This document shows, in pieces, positions 24,801-35,052 of a stretch of 64,000 bases of DNA. Position 1 is the first letter of the stretch. Every line of letters begins with the position of its first letter. Origin of the DNA: Dissophora ornata (Eukaryota; Mortierellomycota; Mortierellomycetes; Mortierellales; Mortierellaceae). The DNA lies in the NCBI GenBank assembly GCA_025201705.1, contig MU616611.1:18387-82386 (forward strand), read 5' to 3'. Below the pieces are notes generated by a model. The model searched no databases, was not told the DNA's origin, and was given only the letters and a program-made list of their open reading frames with translations. Made by a program: the position numbers and the translations under genes.

Positions 24801-24900
24801 GTTCGCCAACTGTGAACGTCGTTGAGGCGGAGAGCGGGAAGGCGTGGGACGTAGTATCTCCATCAACAAGGCAAAAAAGAGTCAGACGAGTGTCAGCCAT
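21890..24900 (-). pseudogene. Crinkler-type protein: CRN header, AAA-like NTPase, PD-(D/E)XK nuclease; two lesions
   Basis: Seven exons: 24561-24900, 24121-24467, 23723-24043, 23204-23641, 22902-23099, 22444-22814 and 21890-22330, about 819 codons. Residues 1-113 form a ubiquitin-like Crinkler header (LTLFCLVDGD, DADKLTLWRVSIPI, ending VVVQRPPAG just before intron 1). An AAA-ATPase-like domain follows, with Walker A RPRRFGKSLF and Walker B IYLLADEYDAF. The last exon has a PD-(D/E)XK core, GRIDMQV then ILVLEWKV. CRN proteins of oomycetes and fungi are host-directed or self-recognition effectors; the NTPase-nuclease pairing is one of their standard toxic modules. Two lesions are seen: an in-frame TAG at 22971-22973 in exon 5, and a seven-T run at 22537-22543 (As in the transcript) that leaves exon 6 one base short, shifting the frame in mid-domain. 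It is a pseudogene, or the assembly is wrong at these points. Confidence 0.85.
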
Positions 24901-25108
24901 AGTTTTTTTTGGCGGTATTTGTAGCGTGAAGGATTGGCGGCAAGACAGGGCAAAACAAAGACGCCATGTGGACCTCCTCTGTTCTTGTGGCCTGTCTCAC
25001 GGCCTTCTTAGTGGCTTATTGTTCTCGTCGAACACCACACGAATCGTTTTCATATTTATTAGGTCTCCATGCTTCCAAGGCAAGCTCGAGGCTGGGATTT
25101 TTATTCTT

Positions 25109-25912
25109 TCAGGCAGTGCCGACGATGTGCATGACGCAGCACATCAAAACTGTCGACACAAATCCACTCATATACTTGAACCACTGTAGATCCATTGTAC
25201 GCTTCTCCCACATCAGCTCCGAGGTCACTGTCGTGAAGATGATACCAACAAAGAGGAGCGTGCCCAGTTGGGCGGCTTGGGACATGGTCTGCGCCTGTGT
25301 CAAGTTCAGAAAGAGACCTGTGACCCAAGCCTGTGGGCAGAGGGGATACGATAGGAAGAAGAAGAAGTGTTCGTGAGACAGAGAAAAAAAAATGTCTCTC
25401 GCCCATCATCCGTTTTTTTTTTTTTTTGGGTTATTCTTTTACCTTGCAAAGGTTAAGAAGAAACTCGTAAAAGAACAGCCCTGGGGGAAAGGACTTGCTC
25501 GCATGCTTTCCCATCCATTGATCGCCATTCCTGTCCTAAGAAAGAAGAAGAAGAAGAATAAGAAGAAAAAAAAGGATAGAAGCATTTGTTTTTATTAAGC
25601 ACGGCTCTCGTCTTTATCCCCCACGAGAGATAACCCGGGATTTCTACCACGGGATAATTATTATTACCTTCTTCATAGCGGCCAGCCATTGTCGACCAAA
25701 AAGTGGGCCGTAAATAATTGCTGCAATGACCTGATTGAAAGCAGCGCCGGCGACTATTTCATTTTGAAAAAAATAAAATAAAAAATATTAACACATTGGG
25801 GAACAACGGATTTTTTGTTGCCATCATTCACGGGTTGTCGAATTTGTAGACCCGACGCGTTTTTTTTTTTTTTACCAACAGCGGTATAGTCAACGTGAGG
25901 GACATGAATCAT
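25109..25912 (-). CDS. DUF1761-family small membrane protein
   Basis: Four short exons, 25876-25912, 25668-25753, 25443-25535 and 25109-25330, join in phase to 145 residues. The N-terminal part has the DUF1761 signature around IIYGPLFGRQWLAAMKK. The C-terminal part has two membrane segments (LGTLLFVGIIFTTV; YMSGFVSTVLMCCVMHIVG) flanking SELMWEKRTMDLQWF, like the family's C-terminal W/F-rich loop. About four transmembrane helices in all. The function of DUF1761 proteins is unknown. Introns contain long T runs, so the exon joins rely on phase and family fit. It sits head-to-tail with the Crinkler-type gene, with no obvious link. Confidence 0.75.
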
Positions 25913-26212
25913 ATTGTATAATGTGAGTGTGTGTGGATATGGAATGAAGTGAAGGGGGAGATGAAGAGAGCTGGGACGAGCAATCAGAGGTTAGCCCAAG
26001 GTTTTATGATGGTGATGCGCTGTTTATCGCACAGACTGCTGCGACCCCCGGAAATACGATTGAAAAAATAGCCAGAGGAGGGGTCGGGTCGCACAAACAC
26101 AAAAGCGCGTTTGAGCTCAGCCTGCCCTCCACAATTCAACCACTCAACAAAAACTCGTTTTATTTTTGTTCAAAAAAGAACCCATGGGCTAAACAAAACG
26201 CAATTATCTTCC
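25913..26212. other. Short intergenic spacer
   Basis: Upstream region of the DUF1761 gene and 3' end of the phosphomannose isomerase gene. Nothing else seen. Confidence 0.5.
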
Positions 26213-27852
26213 TCAGTGGTGGAAATGGTCCTTCTTGTCAGGCTTTACACAGAATGCGGTATAGATAGTCACTCCTTCCTCAGACAACGCCTCGATCGAG
26301 AACGGCGTGTTGGCTCCCACAAAGAACACATTTCCAACCTCAACAGGGACCTCGGTCGACTCCATATCTGTCTCATGATGCTTCTCCGTGCGGATAACAC
26401 CCGCTCCTTTGGTCACAATCACCACACTTGGTCCCTCTGCTCCGCGGAGACGCTCCTTTTCCTTGTCGTGGTCGAGCGTCGTCAGAATGACCGAGAACTC
26501 TTCAATTGGAGGATCGTACATCAACGAGTGGCCGGTCGGTGTGCAGAGAACCCCTGTGAGCAACTGATCGGTGCTGGACTTTGACTGGTAGGTAAGCATC
26601 TGCGTCAGGACTTCGACATCCTTGAACTTTGGTGTCAGCCCCGCGCGGACGACGTTGTCACTGGCAGCCATACACTCCACACAATCTATTTTTTTTTTGT
26701 TATCAATGATTAGCGGCAAAGGTTAAAAATAAAAAAGATAAACAAGCAAAATGCTCTCTTATCGTGGGAGAGAGGGGGGGGGGATTGACACAGTGAGACT
26801 TTTGAACGAACACTCACCTCCACTCAAATACGCATGCGGCTCGTTGGCTGCCAAAAACATTGCCTGGCCAGGCCGCAGAATGATATAGTTCAAGAAAAAC
26901 AGTGAAAATGCTCCCACGTCTCCTGGAAATTGCGAGTGGATTCTCAACACCAACTCCTCCATCGACTGAGCGGGGTACCCTGAACCACTCGAGCTCAATC
27001 TGCTGATCAGTTGATCCAGCTCGAGTTTGACCTTGGATGCATCTGCAGTCATCACGGCCGTGTACAGATTCTTCAATCCCCGTCGTCCCTCCTTGATGCC
27101 CTTGATACCTTCCATGGCCCTGGATTGTGTCACAGAGTCCTGAAAGTCCTTGGCCTCCTTGTCGCCGACAAGAGCCCGCAGTTCGGGCCACTGATCCAAT
27201 GCCGCTGTGATCTCTTCCAACGGTCTGAATCCGCACAGAGCCTCGAACGCTGTTAACGCGATGGCCATTTCGGGCTTGTGATTGTCATCCTTGTAGACGT
27301 CAGGCCTGTCCTTGAAGAGTTTTCTGGCCAAGTCCTTGTCTGGGTGGGCTTGGATCGACAGTGCCTTGTTGATCGACAGGACCTTGAACAAGAATGGAAG
27401 GTGTCCGTGGTACTTTTCGTGGAGGTAAGGGGTCTGCAACTGGGGGTTGGCCTTCAAAACAGATTCGAGGGTCTTGTCAGACCCATTGATGGTCGAAGGG
27501 CCGCTGGGATGTGTTCCCATCCACAGCTAAATCAGGGCAACCCGGGCAACAGATAGATTTGACAGTTAGTCACAGACGTCGTCTTCAAGGAGGCGTGAGA
27601 GAACACGACGCGTATCACCAAGGCGGGTTCATCCTGTCAAAAAAGCATCTAGTGGGCGATGCAATTGAGCACATTGGAGGATGGTTTATCGAAAAAGCGC
27701 TTTACCTCTGCATAGGGACGGTTCTCATCGATGGCAAATCCTGGCGAGGTCGACGCAAACTTTGCGACCTTGGAGGAGGAACCAATCTTTCCCCAGTCGT
27801 AGGATTGGGCCTTGCAGTCGAGGCGGAAGATAGTGGGATGCGACGTGGCCAT
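26213..27852 (-). CDS. PMI40: Mannose-6-phosphate isomerase (type I)
   Basis: Interconverts fructose 6-phosphate and mannose 6-phosphate, feeding GDP-mannose for glycosylation and cell-wall mannan. Three exons: 27706-27852, 26818-27526 and 26213-26685, 442 residues, in phase. The zinc-site landmarks are present: QAHPDKDLARKLF, HKPEMAIALTAFEALCGF and [20 protein letters not shown], the last spliced across intron 2. It continues NVVRAGLTPKFKDV, as in type I enzymes. Length matches the yeast enzyme. It is divergent from CHS5, which handles chitin-synthase traffic, so two cell-wall genes share one upstream region. Confidence 0.96.
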
Positions 27853-28222
27853 GGCTCTGTGTTGTGCTGTGGATAGGGCGGACTGAAGAGGAGGAGGAGG
27901 AGGAGGAGGAGTAGTGCGAAGGAGAAGGAAGGTGTTGAGAATGAGTATAGAAGAATGTGTTTAAGAGAGAAAGAGAGATGGCTGTTGCGACAAGAGTGGG
28001 TGCGCCTTTTTTCCGCTCTGACGCGAGCCCTGGCCATGGCGGTGACTGGCCCTATTCATAGCTTAATAGGAATCGTGGAGCGATGTCAACCCGTCACCAT
28101 CATCTCTCCATCCAACGCTCATTCCACATCTCTAACACCCCCCATCGCAAAACACCCCGCTCATACCCTTGCGCGCACAGGAGAACCCGGACTGGAACCC
28201 CTTACATCGACACTGACTGGCC
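27853..28222. promoter_or_regulatory. Shared upstream region of PMI40 and CHS5
   Basis: 370 bases between two divergent start codons. Contains a GAGGAGGAGGAGGA tract at about 27891-27912. No specific operator can be named. Confidence 0.5.
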
Positions 28223-29098
28223 ATGATGACTGCAAATCCTGAGGACACACACACCACCGTCACTGGCTCGGCTTCGAAGCAAAACTCATCTATCCGCTTC
28301 ACGGTTGGAAAGGTCGATGCAGGAATGACCATCCTCCTCACCGAAGACCATCACCTCATCGAGTTCCCCTCGCTCCTGCTTCCAAAGGGTGTCGCCGCAG
28401 GATCGGTCGTCAACATCTCTGTTAATCGCGATCTCGACGAGGAGAGCCACCGTCGCGATGAGTTCTGGGCCCTTCAGGACGAGATCTTGGACCAGTTTGG
28501 CAAGAATCCTCCCAAGACGCCCTCTCTGCGCGTCAAGTCCCTGACCCAGTCGACCTGCATACTCGAATGGGACCCTTTGGTGCTGAACCAGGCTAGCTTG
28601 CGCTCGTTGGATGTGTACAAGAACGGCGTCAGACAGGGACACTCCATTGCCAACCCCTTCCACATACGCCAGTACAAGCTGCAGGGATTGGAGATCGACC
28701 ACGAATACAGCTTTTATATCGAGATCAAGACCTCTGCAGGAACTCTTCGAAGCAACGAGGTCAAGGCCAGGACTCACACACTCGAGAATTTAACGGGAGC
28801 CAACATCTGCTTTGGTGCCTTTGAGTCTGACACTGCATTGGAAGAATGCAAGAAGCTTATTGTCGAGATTGGAGGCACATGGACAGAGGAAGTAGGTATC
28901 GAGACCACGCATCTGCTGTGCCATGTCCAAGGCGGATACAACTATGAGGCTGCTCTGCAACAGTCCATCCCCATTGTAAAGCCCGAATGGCTCAAGGCCT
29001 GTGTGGAGCACAAGAAACTGCAGGCAGCACTTCCTTATTACCTTGTCCAGCCCAGCAGCAACGGCATCTCTAGCCACCCAGAAACACCACAAGACTAG
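28223..29098 (+). CDS. CHS5: CHS5-like exomer subunit (FN3-BRCT)
   Basis: Core of the exomer coat, which carries selected cargo such as chitin synthase from the trans-Golgi to the plasma membrane. Single exon, 291 residues. Residues about 24-75 match the CHS5 N-terminal dimerisation segment (FTVGKVDAGMTILLTEDHH, IEFPSLLLPKGVAAGSVV). A fibronectin type III domain follows at about 95-190 (TCILEWDPL, LDVYKNG, SFYIEIKTSAGTLRSN). A BRCT domain spans about 195-280, with GGTWTEEVGIETTHLLC and IPIVKPEWLKAC. It lacks the long acidic/KE-rich tail of yeast CHS5 and stops soon after the BRCT, like many filamentous fungal homologues. Confidence 0.93.
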   Translation: MMTANPEDTHTTVTGSASKQNSSIRFTVGKVDAGMTILLTEDHHLIEFPSLLLPKGVAAGSVVNISVNRDLDEESHRRDEFWALQDEILDQFGKNPPKTPSLRVKSLTQSTCILEWDPLVLNQASLRSLDVYKNGVRQGHSIANPFHIRQYKLQGLEIDHEYSFYIEIKTSAGTLRSNEVKARTHTLENLTGANICFGAFESDTALEECKKLIVEIGGTWTEEVGIETTHLLCHVQGGYNYEAALQQSIPIVKPEWLKACVEHKKLQAALPYYLVQPSSNGISSHPETPQD

Positions 29099-29623
29099 GC
29101 TGGGGTATAGAGCAGAAAGAGCACCCAGTTTGCAGTTTTTACCAGCCAACATCTTAAACCACTCAATAAATGGCTTTTCATCATGTGATCAGGTGACCGG
29201 GTCAACTGAGAGGCGCCCTGTTACTTCCGGCGCCAAAGAGTTTCGTAATCGACTGCGGTTAGCGCTCTAGGCTCACGAACCAACCGTAGTTTTTAGACGT
29301 TTTTTTTTTTCTGGTGTTTATTGAGATACGCAGACCATTCCACTCCAGAGTCCACAACGTTCGGACAAAGAGTCATTTATGTGCAAGCAAACTATTAAAG
29401 GCACCCTCGATTGTGGTTCTCTTTTTCTTTTTTCTTTTGCCAAAAACTACATTAGAACGTGTAGAACTATGGGCGGGAGTGACGGACCGACTGGAGGTAA
29501 AGCTGCGGGGGGGTTGAGAACATTGGAAACATTAAGAGACAAAAGACGAAAAACACCTGAAGAGCTGACGTTACCCGACAATGAATATCGGACATTGCCG
29601 GCTCTTCTCTGTTTACGGGTCCT
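29099..29623. other. Intergenic between convergent genes
   Basis: 3' regions of CHS5 and histone H3. No coding signal. Confidence 0.5.
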
Positions 29624-30741
<1,118 letters not shown>

Positions 30742-31097
30742 CTACACGTCACGTACAGCGTCGATAGGAAATCCGACGTACACGAAATCTGAATTTGTGT
30801 TACACAGTGTGGACTCTGGGAAATAACGCAAGGACTGTTCAATAAAGTGTTGCGCTGCCATGCAAGGGATGCAGTCCCAGCAAGGAGCAATGGGTTCATG
30901 GAGCAACGGACAATGAAGACAGAGATGGCCTCGCAATGACATGCGATGCTTCCAACTGGCGCACAACCATTTTTTCTAAATTACAATGGTCATGACTGAA
31001 TGAGCCTAATGCCACTCGCCCCTTAGAATCATATGTAGTGCCCCTGAATGAATTTTGGATACTCACAAGGATCGACATAATTGCGTGTCGGCGCCAT
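30742..31097 (-). CDS. Candidate microprotein with two CxxCxxC motifs
   Basis: Two exons, 31067-31097 and 30742-30929, join in phase to 72 residues if a GTGAGT donor and a GAG acceptor at 30930 are used. The product has CHLCLHC near residue 11 and CWDCIPC near residue 28, then a 38-residue tail without metal-binding pattern. Twin CxxCxxC sets suggest zinc or iron-sulfur binding. The open frame of exon 2 continues upstream of the acceptor, and GAG is an unfavoured acceptor, so the 5' structure is uncertain. No family recognised. Confidence 0.4.
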
Positions 31098-31276
31098 GAT
31101 GAGTACAGCAGTATCTCTAGTCCCAGTGCTTGATACAAGAGAGAGAGAGAGAGAGAGAGCCGTCATGTCTGCATAGCGGTCAAGTCAATTGCACAAAGAC
31201 TCAAGCCAATCTTTATTTCTTTCTCTTGAGTCAAGTCATTGCAGTTAAATACATATATACTCTCAACACAGTCGAG

Positions 31277-32548
31277 CTAATGGTTGTAACAGCAACGCTG
31301 ACAGCGCGCCTCCATACACACATCGCAATACATGCAGTAAAGCGGCAGATCCCAGCGGCAGACATTGCACACCCGACCGTTGGCATTTTCGCGTTTCCAG
31401 TTATGCGCGTGCTGGTAGTAGTTGTGGAGCACATTCTGGAGGCGATGTCGAGCAACCCCAGCATCGTCATTCCCAACGCGCTCGTTCAGAATCCTGTTCA
31501 GTTCCGCTACTGGATAGAGCTCACAGGTGCATGTTCTCCACTTTCGCAGACATATGTAGCAAAACTCGTTTTTACAGTGGCATGTCATGTGTACGCATCC
31601 TGACGCACGCTCCACCACAGCTCCGCACCGAGAGCACACCTTCCAGCCGTTTTCCGAGATGAGCTTCGATGCTGCCATGTCGAGCTCTGCCGGGGGCGGG
31701 CATGGATGCTCAATCTCGCTCTTGATAGCGTTATACCTCTCGACAGAATCGGCATTGTCCAAACACGCTGTGACAATATCGGGAGCAAACGCTACTTTGC
31801 AGCACCGCACGGGCACGAAATCCCTGTTCGCCAATGCGTGGCTATACAGTGATTGCGCGCACTCCTCGCAGTATGCATGCCCACACGGCGCAGTGTATGT
31901 CTGCTTCCTGCTGATGCATGAGCAGCATTCTGCCATTGTGCGGAAAACCCGGACCACGACCTGGAAACGCAGACTTGCCGCCTGCACCACGAGTTCTGCA
32001 CTTTGCTCACCATTTCCAAGCCGCTGCGCAAGTTCTCGGTCGCTGAACGCGATGCTGTCTTGACGGTCCATGTCCTCGAATAGTTCATCGGGCACCAATC
32101 CACAGGTAGCGAGGCTTCTGGCCATCCTGTAGCTTTGTTCCATCTCTCGCGCCTCTTGCAGAACGTGATCGATAGCGAACTGCGCGTCCGAGTTCGAGGT
32201 GGTCTTGCCCAACTGCCCTGTTCCGCGGTCTTCTGAAATCAATGATATTTGGAGCATGAGCGCACACAAATAATCGTCCACCTCAGAGGACACATCGGCA
32301 CCCCGGCTAGTAACACCCCGGCTGGCTCTTGATGCGCTTGAACTTGAGCCTCCTTGGCTCGAAGGGCCAGCATGAGAACTGGAACCTCCCATTCCTGCGC
32401 TGGATCTCGTGTAGGAAGGCCCAGCAAAGCTTGTAGGGCGAGATGCATATTGCAATCCGCTGTAGGCCGGGGCCGGTACGTCATAGTCGGGTTCTTCATC
32501 AGAATCCAAGAATAATGCGAGTCTGCTCCTGTGCTCTCTGGCCGCCAT
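31277..32548 (-). CDS. RING/IBR (RBR-like) ubiquitin ligase, copy 1
   Basis: Single exon, 423 residues. The N-terminal 90 residues are Ser/Gly-rich and disordered, followed by a helical segment. Residues about 208-250 form a RING-like domain (CCSC, then PCGHAYCEEC, then VRCC). Residues about 305-342 form a second Cys/His cluster, CSRCGAVVERASGCVHMTC then CHCKNEFCYIC, of the RING2/IBR kind. The Cys in SGCVHMTC corresponds to the catalytic thioester Cys of RBR ligases. A third Cys-rich block closes the protein (CNVCRWDLPLYC, CDVCMEARCQRCC). No full middle IBR is seen. A paralogue follows directly in the same orientation at 33046-34335. Confidence 0.85.
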   Translation of the reverse strand: MAAREHRSRLALFLDSDEEPDYDVPAPAYSGLQYASRPTSFAGPSYTRSSAGMGGSSSHAGPSSQGGSSSSASRASRGVTSRGADVSSEVDDYLCALMLQISLISEDRGTGQLGKTTSNSDAQFAIDHVLQEAREMEQSYRMARSLATCGLVPDELFEDMDRQDSIAFSDRELAQRLGNGEQSAELVVQAASLRFQVVVRVFRTMAECCSCISRKQTYTAPCGHAYCEECAQSLYSHALANRDFVPVRCCKVAFAPDIVTACLDNADSVERYNAIKSEIEHPCPPPAELDMAASKLISENGWKVCSRCGAVVERASGCVHMTCHCKNEFCYICLRKWRTCTCELYPVAELNRILNERVGNDDAGVARHRLQNVLHNYYQHAHNWKRENANGRVCNVCRWDLPLYCMYCDVCMEARCQRCCYNH

Positions 32549-33045
32549 GGCTTTGTTGATGATGAGAATCTTCTGAGAGGCGCGGGTATGTGGATGATGT
32601 CAAATGAGCGTGCGACAGAGAGGAAAAGTGTCATCTTGACATGGAGCAGGATGGACTTGTTGACACTTGCAACATGTTGGGGCCGTGCACGTCTCGAGAT
32701 TGATAACTTTTTTTCCATCTTGTCCAACACCCCCTTAGTCGGACCATGTGAAGTATCTCTTTTGTGTCTTCCAGCGACATTTCAGCATCGCTGCCAGATA
32801 TGCTCAACACTGCACACGCGGGAGAGAGGCCAGCTTTACACCAGGGTCGACTCACTACTTTTCGAGAGTGTAATTTTTTTTTGTCGAACTACTGTGAAAG
32901 CTTCGAGGGCAGGATAGCCCTCTCTCATTGAAAGAGGATGAGGTGAAACCCCCTTATAATAATATTATTATTATTCAAAGACTTGTTCCTTTCTCCCGAG
33001 TCAAGTCATTATTGCAGTTAAATACACCCTCTCAGCAGAGTCGGG
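32549..33045. other. Spacer between the two RBR-like copies
   Basis: Holds the promoter of copy 1 and the 3' end of copy 2. The flanks of the two genes resemble each other: GTGGATGATGTCAA occurs upstream of both start codons, and GAGTCAAGTCATT lies just after both stops. Confidence 0.6.
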
Positions 33046-34335
33046 CTACTTGTTGTAACAGCAACGCTGACAGCGCGCCTCCATACAAACATCGCAAAAC
33101 ATACAGTAAAGCGGCGTATCCCAGTGGCAGATATTGCACACCCGACCGTTGGCTGCTTCGCGTTTCCAATTATGCTCGTGCTGGTAGTAGTTGTGGTCCT
33201 CATCCTTTAGGCGATCTTTAACAATCTTAGCATCCTCATTCTCGGTATCGTCATTCTCGTCATCCTCGGGATCGTCCTCGTTCAAAATCCTTCTCAGCTC
33301 CGACGATGGGATGTACTCGCAGGTGCATGTTCTCCACTTTCGCAGACACGTGTAGCAAAACTCGTGTTGACAGTGGCATTTTATGTGTACGCATCCTGAA
33401 TCAAGCTCTACCACAGCTCCGCATCGAGTGCACACCTTCCAGCCGTGTTCCGAGATGAGCTTTGATGCTGCCATGTCGAGCTCTGCCGCAGGCGGGCATG
33501 GATTCTCAATCTCGTCCTTGATAGCATTATACCTCTCGACAGAATCGGCGTTGTCCAAACACGCTGTGACAATATCGGGAGCAAATGCTACTGTGCAGCA
33601 CCGCACGGGCGCGAAGGCCTTGTTCTTCAATGCGTGGCTATACAATGATTTCATACACTCTTCGCAATATGCATGCCCACACGTCGCAGTGTATGTCTGC
33701 TTCGTACTGCCGCATGAACAGCACTCTGCCGTTTTGCAGAAAACCTGGACCACGACCTGGAAACGCAAATTCGCCGCCTGTACTAAGAGTTCTGCACTGG
33801 GCTCTCCCTTTCCAAGTCGTTCCGCAAGTTCTCGGTCGCTGGATGCAATGCTGTCTTGTTGGAGCATGTCCTCGAATAAATCATCGGGCACCAATCCGCA
33901 CATATCGATTCTTTTGGCCTCCCTGTAGCTTTTCTCCATCTCTTGCACCTCTTCCAGAATGTGATTGATAGCGAACTGCGCGTCCGATTCCGAGGAGGTC
34001 TTTCCCAGCTGCCCTGTTCCGCGGTCTTCTGCAATCAACGATATTTGGAGCATGAGCGCACACAAATAATCGTCCATCTCAGACGACGCATCAGCATCGG
34101 CATCCTTGCCAGCAACACCCTGACTGGCTCTTGATGCGCTTGAACTTGGACCTCCTTGGCTGGAAGGGCCAGCATGAGAACTGGAGCCTCCAATTCCTGC
34201 ACTGGATTTCGTGTGAGAAGGCCCAGCTGAGGTTGTAGGTTGAGTTGCATTTTGCTGTGCGCTGGAAGCCGTTTTGTCCTTGCCGAGATCTTTTTTGGGT
34301 GCTGAAGTCGAGGATGATGCGAGTCTGGCCTCCAT
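33046..34335 (-). CDS. RING/IBR (RBR-like) ubiquitin ligase, copy 2
   Basis: Single exon, 429 residues, same layout as copy 1. RING-like cluster CCSCGSTKQTY then TCGHAYCEEC and VRCC; second cluster CTRCGAVVELDSGCVHIKC then FCYTCLRKWRTC; C-terminal Cys-rich block CNICHWDTPLYC and CDVCMEARCQRCC. It is nearly colinear with copy 1 except in the Ser-rich N-terminus and in an acidic insert (DDPEDDENDDTENED) before the last block. All predicted zinc ligands and the presumed catalytic Cys are kept in both, so both are probably functional. Repeated conserved sequence in the untranslated flanks shows a tandem duplication of the whole gene. Confidence 0.85.
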   Translation of the reverse strand: MEARLASSSTSAPKKDLGKDKTASSAQQNATQPTTSAGPSHTKSSAGIGGSSSHAGPSSQGGPSSSASRASQGVAGKDADADASSEMDDYLCALMLQISLIAEDRGTGQLGKTSSESDAQFAINHILEEVQEMEKSYREAKRIDMCGLVPDDLFEDMLQQDSIASSDRELAERLGKGEPSAELLVQAANLRFQVVVQVFCKTAECCSCGSTKQTYTATCGHAYCEECMKSLYSHALKNKAFAPVRCCTVAFAPDIVTACLDNADSVERYNAIKDEIENPCPPAAELDMAASKLISEHGWKVCTRCGAVVELDSGCVHIKCHCQHEFCYTCLRKWRTCTCEYIPSSELRRILNEDDPEDDENDDTENEDAKIVKDRLKDEDHNYYQHEHNWKREAANGRVCNICHWDTPLYCMFCDVCMEARCQRCCYNK

Positions 34336-35052
34336 GGCGCTGTTGATGGTGAGAATCTCCTGGGGAGGTGGGCGAGTCTGTGGATGATGTCAAGAGAGCG
34401 AGAGAAGGTGTAGCAGAGGAAGGTGGCGATAAAAAGTCATGCTGACATTGGTTGTGATTTGGCGTGCGCGTCTCAAGATTGATAACAAAAGATGAAACTT
34501 TTTGTTCCGTCTCTGTCCAACACTCCCCCTTTATCTATGACCGTGTGAAATATCTCGAGGCGCTTTCTTTTCCAGAATCGAGTTCTTGTCACAAGGAAGC
34601 GGTCTTCTAGCACGCTCTGTCCCTCCTTGTCTTGCAACGCTTCAGCATCGCAGCTGGATGCGCTCGATACTGCACATGCAAGACCCCACTATCTGGCAAG
34701 ATGAAAGACAACGACAGTCAAACGCAAGAAGGGACGCGGCATCGCGGCAAGAACCAAAACGTTGAGGCACACGGGGCCCCGCGGCGAATGGAGGGATGGC
34801 TATGGAGGACCATGATGGCGGGATCTATCCACAGTATCCACGACCCACACTAGACCCACGTGATGCGGAGGATCTATCAATAAACACGTCGTTGGCACCC
34901 CGACGAGGGGCAATATTGCGTTGGCCCAAAAGGCGGCTGTGCCCACAATGACGTCTCGAAACGTGCCCGCGCCCGACTCTTCCACTCTTCTTCAATCCTC
35001 TTTTCCGTCTTACCATTTCCCTTTCCCCATCATCAATCCAACTACAGCTGCC
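34336..35052. promoter_or_regulatory. Divergent upstream region of RBR copy 2 and the carotenoid-oxygenase-like gene
   Basis: 717 bases between divergent starts. No separate gene seen; no specific factor site can be named. Confidence 0.4.
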
